Shown in pieces: positions 1-5,289 of a stretch of 5,289 nucleotides of DNA (its first letter is position 1; every line of letters starts with the position of its first letter). This DNA is from Bacteroidia bacterium (GTDB lineage Bacteria; Bacteroidota; Bacteroidia; SpSt-205), in contig JANXCJ010000137.1 in assembly GCA_025060275.1 (NCBI GenBank), forward strand, positions 1 through 5,289, read 5' to 3'. Under the pieces are notes generated by a model. The model was not told the origin of the DNA, searched no databases, and saw only the letters and a program-made list of their open reading frames with translations. The translations under genes were made by a program, and so were the position numbers.

Positions 1-2
1 GC

Positions 3-203
3 TATTCATCTCTTCGCTCCCGCATCTTACCTTCTCTGGAATACATAGCCCGCTCTGAAAACCCTTGGTACCTTCGCTTACAAGCAGTACAGTATCTCAA
101 AATTCGTCTCAGCCAGGACCCTGAGATAAAACAACTTCTGCGACGACTCAAGGAAGAGGAGAAACACCCTATTCTACGGGCTACCTATCAGAAGCTCCTA
201 TGA
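3..203 (+). CDS. C-terminal fragment of an unidentified protein with a HEAT-like helical tail
   Basis: This is an open frame running in from the left edge to a TGA at 201-203, giving the last 66 residues of a larger protein. The visible part is helical and charged. Around residues 17-35 it reads like one HEAT-type helix pair (S-E-N-P-W-Y-L-R-L-Q-A followed by V-Q-Y-L), and it ends in a second amphipathic helix rich in Lys, Arg and Glu (K-E-E-E-K-H-P near the end). Helical tails of this kind are found, among other places, at the C-terminus of M1-family aminopeptidases of Bacteroidota, but no catalytic motif lies in the window, so that identity is only a suggestion. Its stop overlaps the rlmE start (ATGA, 200-203), which points to co-transcription and translational coupling. 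Confidence is fair that it is coding and low for any function. Confidence 0.6.
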   Translation, partial: YSSLRSRILPSLEYIARSENPWYLRLQAVQYLKIRLSQDPEIKQLLRRLKEEEKHPILRATYQKLL

Positions 204-781
204 GGTATGAGCCTAAGGACATCTACTTTCGCAGGGCTAAAGCTGAAGGGTACGTAGCCCGTTCCGTATATAAGCTCAAAGAAATAGATGCTCGTTATCG
301 TCTGCTTAAGCCGGGTGATTGTGTGATAGACTTAGGGGCAGCGCCGGGTTCGTGGAGTCAGTATGTGGTAGAGAAGTGTGGTAAAGGGGCAGAGGTGTGC
401 GCTATAGACCTTCAGCCGCTGGGGTGGTATTCTCCCCAAGTGCACTTTTATCAATTAGATGTTTTTAGCTCAGAAGTAGAGGCAATACTAAGCCAGAAAA
501 GGTGGAGGGGGGTTCTCTCTGACATGGCGCCTCTCACGACGGGAAGCCGCCCGACAGATCAGGCGAGGTCCGCAGCTCTGGTAGAGAGAAGCCTTGTGTT
601 AGCGGAAAGTTTCCTTTTGCCTGGGGGCTTTTGGGTAGCAAAGCTCTTAGAAGGACCTGAACTGCCTCGCCTACTGAATAAAGCAAAAAAAGTGTTCCGT
701 GAGACCTTCATTTTCCGTCCCCAAAGTACCCGAAAAGGAAGCACGGAGTGCTTTCTTATTGGTAAGGATCGCTACTCATGA
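200..781 (+). CDS. rlmE: 23S rRNA (uridine-2'-O-)-methyltransferase RlmE (FtsJ/RrmJ family)
   Basis: This 193-residue protein matches the cytoplasmic FtsJ-type enzyme that uses S-adenosylmethionine to methylate the 2'-O of the A-loop uridine (U2552 in E. coli numbering) late in 50S assembly. The Rossmann SAM site is plain: D-L-G-A-A-P-G at 44-50, followed by S-W-S-Q-Y, and the acidic D70. The K-D-K-E catalytic tetrad of the family can be aligned completely: K25 (in S-V-Y-K-L-K-E), D108 (S-D-M-A-P), K148 (V-A-K) and E183 (S-T-E-C-F). It is slightly shorter than the E. coli protein of about 209 residues, mainly because it lacks an N-terminal extension. The ATG lies inside the stop of the preceding gene (ATGA), and its own TGA overlaps the hemW start in the same way. 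An assignment to another FtsJ-like methyltransferase is possible but less likely, given the size and the complete tetrad. Confidence 0.93.
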   Translation: MRYEPKDIYFRRAKAEGYVARSVYKLKEIDARYRLLKPGDCVIDLGAAPGSWSQYVVEKCGKGAEVCAIDLQPLGWYSPQVHFYQLDVFSSEVEAILSQKRWRGVLSDMAPLTTGSRPTDQARSAALVERSLVLAESFLLPGGFWVAKLLEGPELPRLLNKAKKVFRETFIFRPQSTRKGSTECFLIGKDRYS

Positions 782-1935
782 CTCCATTTTGGTCTCCGCT
801 TCCTCCTGAGACTTCGCTGGGGTTATATATCCATGTGCCTTTTTGCCGGAGGGCTTGCCATTACTGCGATTTTTATTTTACGCCCCGAGCAAGCCTCATG
901 GAGGCTTACGTGGAGGCACTCCAAAGGGAAATTGCTCTCTATAGACCTCTCTTGGACTCGGTATGTATAGGTACAGTTTTCATAGGGGGTGGTACCCCCA
1001 GCTGGTTACCAGAATCCCTTTGGGAGAAAGTTTGGAATACCCTTTATTCCCTTCCTACTTTCCAGCCTGAGGAAATTACACTGGAGGCAAACCCAGAAGA
1101 CATCACTTCTGAGCGCATTGAATGTTGGAAATCGTGGGGTATCAATCGTGTAAGTGTAGGTGTTCAAAGCCTTTCTTCCTCTGTGCTTCAAACGCTGGGT
1201 CGTTGGCACATTCCTGAAAGAGCTAAAAAGGCGGTAGAAGTTATTGTAAAGCAGGGGATCCCTTCCTGGAGTGTGGACCTCATTTTCGGTGTGCCAGGGC
1301 AGTCTTTGAAGGAATGGGAGGAGGACTTGAACTATTTCGTATCCCTACGAACTCCTCATCTCTCCTTGTATGGACTTACAATAGAGCCTCGTACAGTCCT
1401 ATTCAAAAAATTACACAAAAAGAGGATTGCACCTGTAGAAGATGAGGAGTATAGAGAAATGTACCTCCTTGCTCATCAGATACTTTCAGCAGCAGGCTAT
1501 AACTGGTATGAAATCTCTAATTGGGCTCTCTCAGGCTATGAGTGTAAGCATAATTGGCGCTATTGGCTTCGCAAGCCTTATTTAGGTCTTGGTCCTAGTG
1601 CCCATAGTTTTGTACCCGAGAAGCGATGGTGGAATAAAAAGCCTATTCAACTCTACATGGAAGCTTTGGATAAAGGGGAGTGGCCCTACGAAAAGGTAGA
1701 GAGCCTGACCCGTAAGGACAAGCTAATAGAAACCTGGATAACCCAGTTTCGCACCAGAGTGGGGATATCCTTATCAAAGTTAGAAGTGGAAAAACAGGAA
1801 GTAATCACACACCTCACAAAATGGGAAATGCAGAAATGGCTAAGAAGAGAGGATGATACACTAGTCCTAACGCCAGAGGGGGCCTTGATGATGGACTATA
1901 TGGTTGAGTGTGTTTTGAGATATTTGCCGGACTGA
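778..1935 (+). CDS. hemW: Radical SAM heme chaperone HemW (HemN-like protein)
   Basis: This 385-residue cytoplasmic protein binds a [4Fe-4S] cluster and S-adenosylmethionine; HemW proteins bind heme and are thought to deliver it to apoproteins such as respiratory enzymes. The cluster motif is C23-x3-C27-x2-C30 followed by D31-F32. The HemN hallmark of a further Cys at the F32 position is absent, which favours HemW over oxygen-independent coproporphyrinogen III oxidase. Other family blocks are G-G-G-T-P-S (70-75), E-A-N-P-E-D-I-T (103-110), G-V-Q-S (128-131), V-D-L-I-F-G-V-P-G (166-174), H-N-W-R-Y-W (258-263) and Y-L-G-L-G-P-S-A-H (268-276). Residues from about 310 to the end form the HemN_C-type domain. 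The length is typical. The ATG overlaps the rlmE stop, with a weak AAGGA at 764-768 upstream. Many databases label such genes coproporphyrinogen oxidase; that label is probably wrong here. Confidence 0.93.
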   Translation: MTPFWSPLPPETSLGLYIHVPFCRRACHYCDFYFTPRASLMEAYVEALQREIALYRPLLDSVCIGTVFIGGGTPSWLPESLWEKVWNTLYSLPTFQPEEITLEANPEDITSERIECWKSWGINRVSVGVQSLSSSVLQTLGRWHIPERAKKAVEVIVKQGIPSWSVDLIFGVPGQSLKEWEEDLNYFVSLRTPHLSLYGLTIEPRTVLFKKLHKKRIAPVEDEEYREMYLLAHQILSAAGYNWYEISNWALSGYECKHNWRYWLRKPYLGLGPSAHSFVPEKRWWNKKPIQLYMEALDKGEWPYEKVESLTRKDKLIETWITQFRTRVGISLSKLEVEKQEVITHLTKWEMQKWLRREDDTLVLTPEGALMMDYMVECVLRYLPD

Positions 1936-1955
1936 AAAAATTGTAACCCAGAGAT

Positions 1956-1975
1956 AGAGCTGAGAGCTCTTTTTT
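1956..1975 (+). terminator. Candidate intrinsic terminator of the rlmE-hemW transcript
   Basis: A perfect 6-bp stem (AGAGCT at 1956-1961, AGCTCT at 1965-1970) with a GAG loop is followed directly by a run of T (1970-1975), then AC and five more T. It starts 20 bases after the hemW stop, which is the right place and orientation. The stem is short and only half G/C, so its efficiency is uncertain. An outer 8-base inverted pair, CTGAAAAA (1932-1939, overlapping the hemW stop) and TTTTTCAG (1978-1985), encloses it and could lengthen the structure. For the opposing operon the hairpin lacks an adjacent U-tract, so it looks one-directional. Confidence 0.7.
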
Positions 1976-2086
1976 ACTTTTTCAGGGGGGAACTTAGTAA
2001 GCAGAGAGTTAGTAAGATGCTGCAATTTTGTAATGAAGCGCCTATCAGAGGAGCTAACTCGGGGCTTCCAAGTGTAACTCCAAAGC

Positions 2087-2105
2087 GAGAAAAAATCATT
2101 TTCTC
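2087..2105 (-). repeat. A/T-rich inverted repeat across the metallophosphoesterase stop codon
   Basis: GAGAAAA (2087-2093) and TTTTCTC (2099-2105) form a 7-bp stem with a 5-base loop that includes most of the stop codon of the minus-strand operon (2096-2098). Read on the minus strand the 3' arm is T-rich (six T, then CTCGC), so it is the only structure near the end of that operon that could help transcript ending or protect the 3' end. It is weak by terminator standards, with two G/C pairs and no separate U-tract, and may be chance. Confidence 0.3.
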
Positions 2106-3388
2106 CTCAATCTCAGGAAGGTTATTTCTGGCCAAATTCCTATGCGGGCTGGAACCCCTACATACCCTACTCCTCTATTTACATAGAGGTACTGTCCTTC
2201 CTCATAGTACAACCCTGCCCAGTGCCTGTAAAGCCAAGCAGCGGGACTGACTTTCCACCGTCCCCACTCTATGCCTACCTGTAGTCCGTGTGTATGTCCG
2301 CTGAGGGTAAGGGGTATTGGAAATTGTCCCTTTACTTGGAGTTCCCAATGGGTAGGATCATGAGAAAGAAGAATACTAAAAGCTCCTAAAGGCACGCTCT
2401 GCCACGCCTTCCGCAAATCTCCATACCTTTGGCTGCGGCGCCATCCGCTCCAATTTCCTACTCCTACCAAAGTCAACTTTTCTCCACTGCTCTCAAGCGT
2501 ATAAGTAGAATCCTCTAGCAGGTAAAATCTCGCCTCTTTTATAAGATGGTGAAGATGGGCTCTATCCGCTGCTTTTGCTTTCGGGTCAGACCAACGGGCA
2601 TAGTCCCCATAATCGTGATTCCCTAACACGGCCCACTTACCTAACCGAGCTTCCAGTCTTCGCAGGTCTTCTACAAAGGGTTCTAATTCCCAGCTATAAA
2701 TATTTACCCAATCTCCTGTGAATACCAGGATATCTGACTGAAGTCTGTTTATCTCTTCCCACACAGGTATGAGAGCCTGCGAGGAAACAAAACTGCCGCT
2801 GTGAAGGTCCGAGAACTGCACTATTGTAATCCCATCCCATGCCTTGGGCAGAGAAGCTAATCCTATCTCTACCTCATGCACTCTAAAGCGATAGCGCCCT
2901 ATCCAGAAACCATACCCAAAGCCAATAGCCGGTAGGGAAATCAAGGCTACTCCCACTGCCTTGATGATCGCCCTCCTTTCCTCAGAGAAGTCTGATGGGT
3001 CAGAGGTATTAGCTCGTAAGGTATTACTACCAAAGAGTTTTGCTAAAAGTCTATGGGCTTTTTGCTTTCTTAGCCACTTCCATAGACCTATACTTAGTCC
3101 GAAAACTCCTCCAAGTAGCTTTCCTAAGATGGTGGCTATCCAGATCAGAAAGACAATTCCTCCTATTTCCTGGGCTAGTAGGAGAGAGAAACGGCTAGGC
3201 GGTTTTTGCATGACAACATAGCCGATTATATATATCATGAGAAGAAGCCCAAAAATTCCCGCCGTACTCCATCCCACCCACCTACGCCACAAGCCTAAAC
3301 GCTTCAGTCCATAGTACCCTCCTACCTCTGCAAATAGCCAGATACCTAAAATAAATAGCCAGCGAAGGTATCGGTCTGGGTATTCCAT
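2096..3388 (-). CDS. Membrane-anchored calcineurin-like metallophosphoesterase (YkuE/YaeI-type)
   Basis: This 430-residue protein has about four N-terminal membrane segments (roughly residues 8-27, 39-60, 74-103 and 139-163), then a soluble phosphoesterase domain from about 185 to the end. All the metal-site blocks of the calcineurin-like superfamily are present: D194-x-H196, G225-D226 with N229, G-N-H-D (256-259), H343 in S-H-D-P, and G-H-T-H-G (364-368). These should bind a two-metal centre that hydrolyses a phosphomonoester, phosphodiester or pyrophosphate. The order of blocks matches the YkuE/YaeI branch, some members of which act on lipids or lipid precursors at the membrane; the true substrate cannot be read from sequence. 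The ATG follows the previous stop by 3 bases, and the hydrophobic N-terminus supports this start. It is the last gene of the minus-strand cluster. Its extra helices make it longer than the single-anchor Bacillus and E. coli forms. Confidence 0.88.
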   Translation of the reverse strand: MEYPDRYLRWLFILGIWLFAEVGGYYGLKRLGLWRRWVGWSTAGIFGLLLMIYIIGYVVMQKPPSRFSLLLAQEIGGIVFLIWIATILGKLLGGVFGLSIGLWKWLRKQKAHRLLAKLFGSNTLRANTSDPSDFSEERRAIIKAVGVALISLPAIGFGYGFWIGRYRFRVHEVEIGLASLPKAWDGITIVQFSDLHSGSFVSSQALIPVWEEINRLQSDILVFTGDWVNIYSWELEPFVEDLRRLEARLGKWAVLGNHDYGDYARWSDPKAKAADRAHLHHLIKEARFYLLEDSTYTLESSGEKLTLVGVGNWSGWRRSQRYGDLRKAWQSVPLGAFSILLSHDPTHWELQVKGQFPIPLTLSGHTHGLQVGIEWGRWKVSPAAWLYRHWAGLYYEEGQYLYVNRGVGYVGVPARIGIWPEITFLRLRRK

Positions 3389-3391
3389 CTT

Positions 3392-3964
3392 CTATGCAAG
3401 CCTGCGTAAGAGGTCTTCCCGAAGCATCTCGTATTCCAAAAGAGACAATTTTCCCTCCTGATACTTGTCGTAAAGTAAATCTATTGTCCGAAGTACTTCA
3501 TCCCGAAGTTCAAGCCATTGCACACTACTCATGTTCAGTCCTGCGCGAAGCTGTATTACCTTCTCTATGGCATCTTCTTTAGGCGCTTGAATGATTAGTT
3601 CAATTACCCTCTCCATGAGCTCCGCTGCCAGCGGATTTCCCAGGTGTATCACATGTGTCATCATCCGACCTACCTGACTAATCTCTAAAATAATCTGGTC
3701 TTTCGCTCTCTTCACTCCTCTGATGTCTTCCAAGGGATAATAAGCTGCCTTGTCATAGATGTGAGTATCCGTGAAGAGAACTTCGTAACTCCGAAAAATC
3801 TTTTCATAATAGTAAAAAGCTACAACATCCGCAGGCGAAGTTACATGAAGGAACCGTACTAAGGTCCTGCCCACCAAAGAGCTGGGTAATTTGGGATGAC
3901 GGTAGAAGCCCAAAGTAGGATTCTCAGGAAATTTCCGCAGTAGAAGTATGCGGTAGCTTCGCAT
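3392..3964 (-). CDS. Uncharacterised protein with PH-like core and SHOCT-like C-terminal motif
   Basis: I do not recognise a named family for this 190-residue protein. Residues about 30-107 have the strand pattern of a bacterial PH-like domain: an aromatic stretch F50-Y-Y-Y-E, then E-V-L-F-T-D-T-H-I-Y (61-70), Y-P-L-E-D-I-R-G-V (76-84), and an I-I-L-E-I strand (91-95). Residues about 162-189 resemble a SHOCT (short C-terminal) domain: L-Y-D-K-Y-Q-E-G-K-L-S followed by E-Y-E-M-L-R-E-D-L-L. PH-like plus SHOCT is a known combination in small bacterial proteins of unknown role. No signal peptide or membrane segment is seen. The gene follows the MBL-fold hydrolase by 12 bases in the same frame and precedes the metallophosphoesterase by 3, so it is likely co-expressed with both. 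A purine-rich AGAGGA lies directly against the ATG, too close for a normal ribosome binding site. Both domain calls are by eye. Confidence 0.75.
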   Translation of the reverse strand: MRSYRILLLRKFPENPTLGFYRHPKLPSSLVGRTLVRFLHVTSPADVVAFYYYEKIFRSYEVLFTDTHIYDKAAYYPLEDIRGVKRAKDQIILEISQVGRMMTHVIHLGNPLAAELMERVIELIIQAPKEDAIEKVIQLRAGLNMSSVQWLELRDEVLRTIDLLYDKYQEGKLSLLEYEMLREDLLRRLA

Positions 3965-3976
3965 TCCTCTACAAAT

Positions 3977-4753
3977 CTACGAGGGCTCCGGTAGGACTAA
4001 CTCTAACTCATCATAGGCAAGAAAAACCTGTCTGGGGAGCATTCTCTGCACTTCTTCATGCTTACCCATAAGGTGGCTTATATGTGTAAGGTAGGCTACT
4101 TTAGGCTTTGCTTTTTCTATTACCTTCAAAGCTGCCTCTAAATGAAAATGAGAGATATGGGGCTCTTTCCGCAAGGCATTCAGGACAAGTACATCCGCCC
4201 CCTCCATGTGCATCCAGGTTTCTTCGGGAATGCTACTTGCATCTGTGATATACACTAGGCCTCCTATCCGGAAACCCAGCACAGGAAGCTTGTAATGCCA
4301 CACAGGTAGAGGCAATACCTCTACACCATGCAAGCAGAAAGGTGCCAAAGGCTCAATCTCCCACAAGCTAAGCTGTGGAATCCCCGGATAGGGCGGGCCA
4401 TCAAAGGCATAAGCATATTCTATACGCAACTGGGAGAGAGTGCGACTGTCTCCGTAGAGAGGTATCCGCTTCTCGTAGAGATAGTTATATGGACGCACAT
4501 CGTCTAACCCTGCCGTGTGGTCCTTGTGCGCATGTGTAAAAAGAACCGCATCTACCATAGGCAGACGCGCACGCAGGGCTTGCTGCCGAAAATCCGGTCC
4601 CGTGTCTATCACCCAAACTTTCCCTCTGACAAACACTGCTAAGGAAGTGCGAAGGCGCTTATCCCGCGGGTCACAAGAAGCGCATACAGGACATCTGCAT
4701 CCTAATATAGGAACTCCCTGAGAGGTACCAGTGCCTAAAAAGACTACTTTCAA
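3977..4753 (-). CDS. MBL-fold metallo-hydrolase of the PhnP-like family, TTG start
   Basis: This 258-residue cytoplasmic protein has the beta-lactamase fold signature T-H-A-H-K-D-H (73-79), an N-terminal G-T-G-T-S-Q-G-V-P (7-15), D171 and H224. It also carries the extra structural zinc site typical of PhnP relatives: C19, C21 and C24, with H227 as likely fourth ligand, by analogy with the E. coli PhnP cysteines and histidine. Known members hydrolyse cyclic phosphates (PhnP opens 5-phosphoribosyl 1,2-cyclic phosphate); others are close to RNase Z. No phosphonate genes lie nearby, so a phn role is not supported and the substrate is open. The start is a TTG at 4753-4751, overlapping the TGA of the gene before (TTGA). 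No ATG fits, and M-K-V-x-F-L-G-T-G-T is exactly the expected family beginning, so TTG is well supported. Confidence 0.9.
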   Translation of the reverse strand: MKVVFLGTGTSQGVPILGCRCPVCASCDPRDKRLRTSLAVFVRGKVWVIDTGPDFRQQALRARLPMVDAVLFTHAHKDHTAGLDDVRPYNYLYEKRIPLYGDSRTLSQLRIEYAYAFDGPPYPGIPQLSLWEIEPLAPFCLHGVEVLPLPVWHYKLPVLGFRIGGLVYITDASSIPEETWMHMEGADVLVLNALRKEPHISHFHLEAALKVIEKAKPKVAYLTHISHLMGKHEEVQRMLPRQVFLAYDELELVLPEPS

Positions 4754-5007
4754 AAACCTAAACGCTCAATAAGATGCTTTTCTTCAGTTGATAAATCAAG
4801 TCTATCAGCGAGTGTTTCTGCAATTGCGGCTAGCATGCGAACTCGCCCTACGGGGGGATACATCGTGTTGATAACCACAATCTTATCTTGATATACTCGG
4901 CATGCGCCGCCCCGAAAATGCCCTTTCACATACCTGATCGTATAGCCGTTTCTACGAAAAATCCATTCTAACTGGCGTAAAAGCTCGGTAACCTGTGTTT
5001 TTTTCAC
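4750..5007 (-). CDS. Small uncharacterised protein downstream of aspS, probable GTG start
   Basis: I do not recognise a characterised family. From the GTG at 5007-5005 the protein has 85 residues: a basic N-terminal helix with L-L-R-Q-L-E-W-I-F (9-17), a central strand region with R25-Y-V-K-G-H-F-R-G-G-A-C-R (25-37) and V-V-I-N (44-47), then a helix (L-A-A-I-A-E-T-L, 59-66) and a charged tail. The G-x-F-x-G-G-x-C-R block resembles short hypothetical proteins of Bacteroidota. It has no membrane segment or signal peptide and only one Cys. An in-frame ATG at 5052-5050 would give 100 residues but would overlap aspS by 49 bases. The GTG lies inside the aspS stop as GTGA, the same overlap style used by the other genes here, so I prefer it. 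Its own stop overlaps the TTG of the MBL-fold gene. The position suggests co-expression with aspS but not a function. Confidence 0.72.
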   Translation of the reverse strand: MKKTQVTELLRQLEWIFRRNGYTIRYVKGHFRGGACRVYQDKIVVINTMYPPVGRVRMLAAIAETLADRLDLSTEEKHLIERLGF

Positions 5008-5289
5008 TTTGTGAGAGTCTCTGTGGGTGGATTGTATGAAATGCCGATCCATTCCAGGAGCTCTGAAAGTTGGGCAGGTTCAATAGAAGCAGGGGCTTTT
5101 AGCATAAGGTCTGAGCCTGTAGCGGTCTTGGGAAAAGGGATGACATCTCTGAGGCTTTCTCCCCTTGCTAGCAGCATGAGCCATCGGTCTATCCCAAAAG
5201 CACAACCTCCATGCGGTGGTGCCCCATATCCTAAGGCTTCTAATAGGAAGCCAAATTTTGCATGAGCCTCTTTCTCCGAGAGTCCTAAT
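5004..5289 (-). CDS. aspS: Aspartyl-tRNA synthetase, C-terminal fragment
   Basis: The minus-strand frame entering from the right edge codes for the last 94 residues of a class II aminoacyl-tRNA synthetase and ends at TGA (5006-5004). It reads K-F-G-F-L-L-E-A-L followed by Y-G-A-P-P-H-G-G, then motif 3 as G-G-C-A-F-G-I-D-R, which supplies the invariant Arg that binds ATP. D-V-I-P-F-P-K-T follows, the characteristic AspRS ending block. The enzyme charges tRNA with aspartate in the cytoplasm. Most AspRS have a small aliphatic residue where this one has Cys in G-G-C-A; that is a mild oddity. The rest of the gene, including the anticodon-binding and bacterial insertion domains, lies outside the window, so AspRS and its non-discriminating Asp/Asn form cannot be told apart. 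It is the first gene visible in the minus-strand cluster and overlaps the next by GTGA. Confidence 0.93.
   Translation of the reverse strand, partial: LGLSEKEAHAKFGFLLEALGYGAPPHGGCAFGIDRWLMLLARGESLRDVIPFPKTATGSDLMLKAPASIEPAQLSELLEWIGISYNPPTETLTK

Noticed and set aside
778..1935. Oxygen-independent coproporphyrinogen III oxidase (hemN)
   Set aside because: The cluster motif ends C-D-F rather than the C-x-C of HemN, and the length of 385 residues fits HemW rather than the longer HemN.
1991..2016. Direct repeat TTAGTAAG at 1994-2001 and 2009-2016
   Set aside because: Only two short copies 15 bases apart, with no third copy and no linked symmetry; an 8-base repeat is not unlikely by chance in an intergenic stretch this size.
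2006..2081. Possible tRNA or structured RNA (GAGTTAG at 2006-2012 pairing CTAACTC at 2054-2060, GGAG near 2050 pairing CTCC near 2080)
   Set aside because: The pairings compete with each other, no T-loop-like or anticodon-arm pattern is found on either strand, and no riboswitch core is recognisable.
2017..2250. 77-residue open frame on the plus strand in the convergent intergenic region
   Set aside because: Most of it lies antisense to the 3' end of the metallophosphoesterase gene; its composition shows no family motif and it lacks a ribosome binding site.
2961..3221. 86-residue plus-strand open frame
   Set aside because: It is antisense to the membrane-segment region of the metallophosphoesterase; its sequence is Ser/Pro/Lys-rich with no recognisable motif.
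4515..4721. 68-residue plus-strand open frame
   Set aside because: It is antisense to the N-terminal metal-binding part of the MBL-fold hydrolase, and its Cys/Arg richness reflects that complement.
3977..4753. Carbon-phosphorus lyase operon member phnP in the strict sense
   Set aside because: No other phosphonate gene is nearby; the neighbours are aspS and uncharacterised genes, so only the family, not the phn pathway role, is supported.
5011..5265. 84-residue plus-strand open frame at the right edge
   Set aside because: It is antisense to aspS, whose conserved motif 3 and ending block are unmistakable on the minus strand.

Overview
The window is an ordinary-looking, densely packed piece of bacterial chromosome with two convergent gene clusters. 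The best guess at the host is the Bacteroidota/Chlorobiota group. This rests on the wording of the MBL-fold hydrolase (an N-terminus like that of Bacteroidota homologues, with a Cys cluster followed by D-P-R-D-K-R-L-R-T-S), on Shine-Dalgarno sequences that are weak or missing before most genes, and on the look of the aspS-linked small protein. It is a judgement from memory of families, not from a search. Base composition looks even across the window, and no mobile element, tRNA, rRNA or CRISPR array was seen.

Plus strand, 3-1935: the C-terminal end of an unidentified protein with a HEAT-like helical tail, then rlmE (23S rRNA 2'-O-methyltransferase), then hemW (radical SAM heme chaperone). Each junction is a 4-base ATGA stop/start overlap, so the three are probably one transcript with translational coupling. 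A short hairpin followed by a T-run at 1956-1975 is a good candidate intrinsic terminator for it.

Minus strand, 5289 down to 2096: the C-terminal end of aspartyl-tRNA synthetase (aspS), a small conserved-looking protein of unknown function, an MBL-fold hydrolase of the PhnP-like family, a protein with a PH-like core and a SHOCT-like C-terminal helix pair, and a membrane-anchored calcineurin-type metallophosphoesterase. Gaps are -4, -4, 12 and 3 bases, which again suggests one operon. Two of these genes appear to start with non-ATG codons (GTG and TTG) that sit inside the stop codon of the gene before.

The only intergenic stretch of any size is 1936-2095 (160 bases), between the two converging clusters. 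No promoter is visible; both operons begin outside the window. Functionally the genes are mostly translation and maturation housekeeping (rlmE, aspS, hemW) with uncharacterised passengers. I see no convincing new defence or mobile system. The points most worth a second look are the unknown small gene after aspS, and the PH/SHOCT-like protein placed between the two metal-dependent hydrolases.
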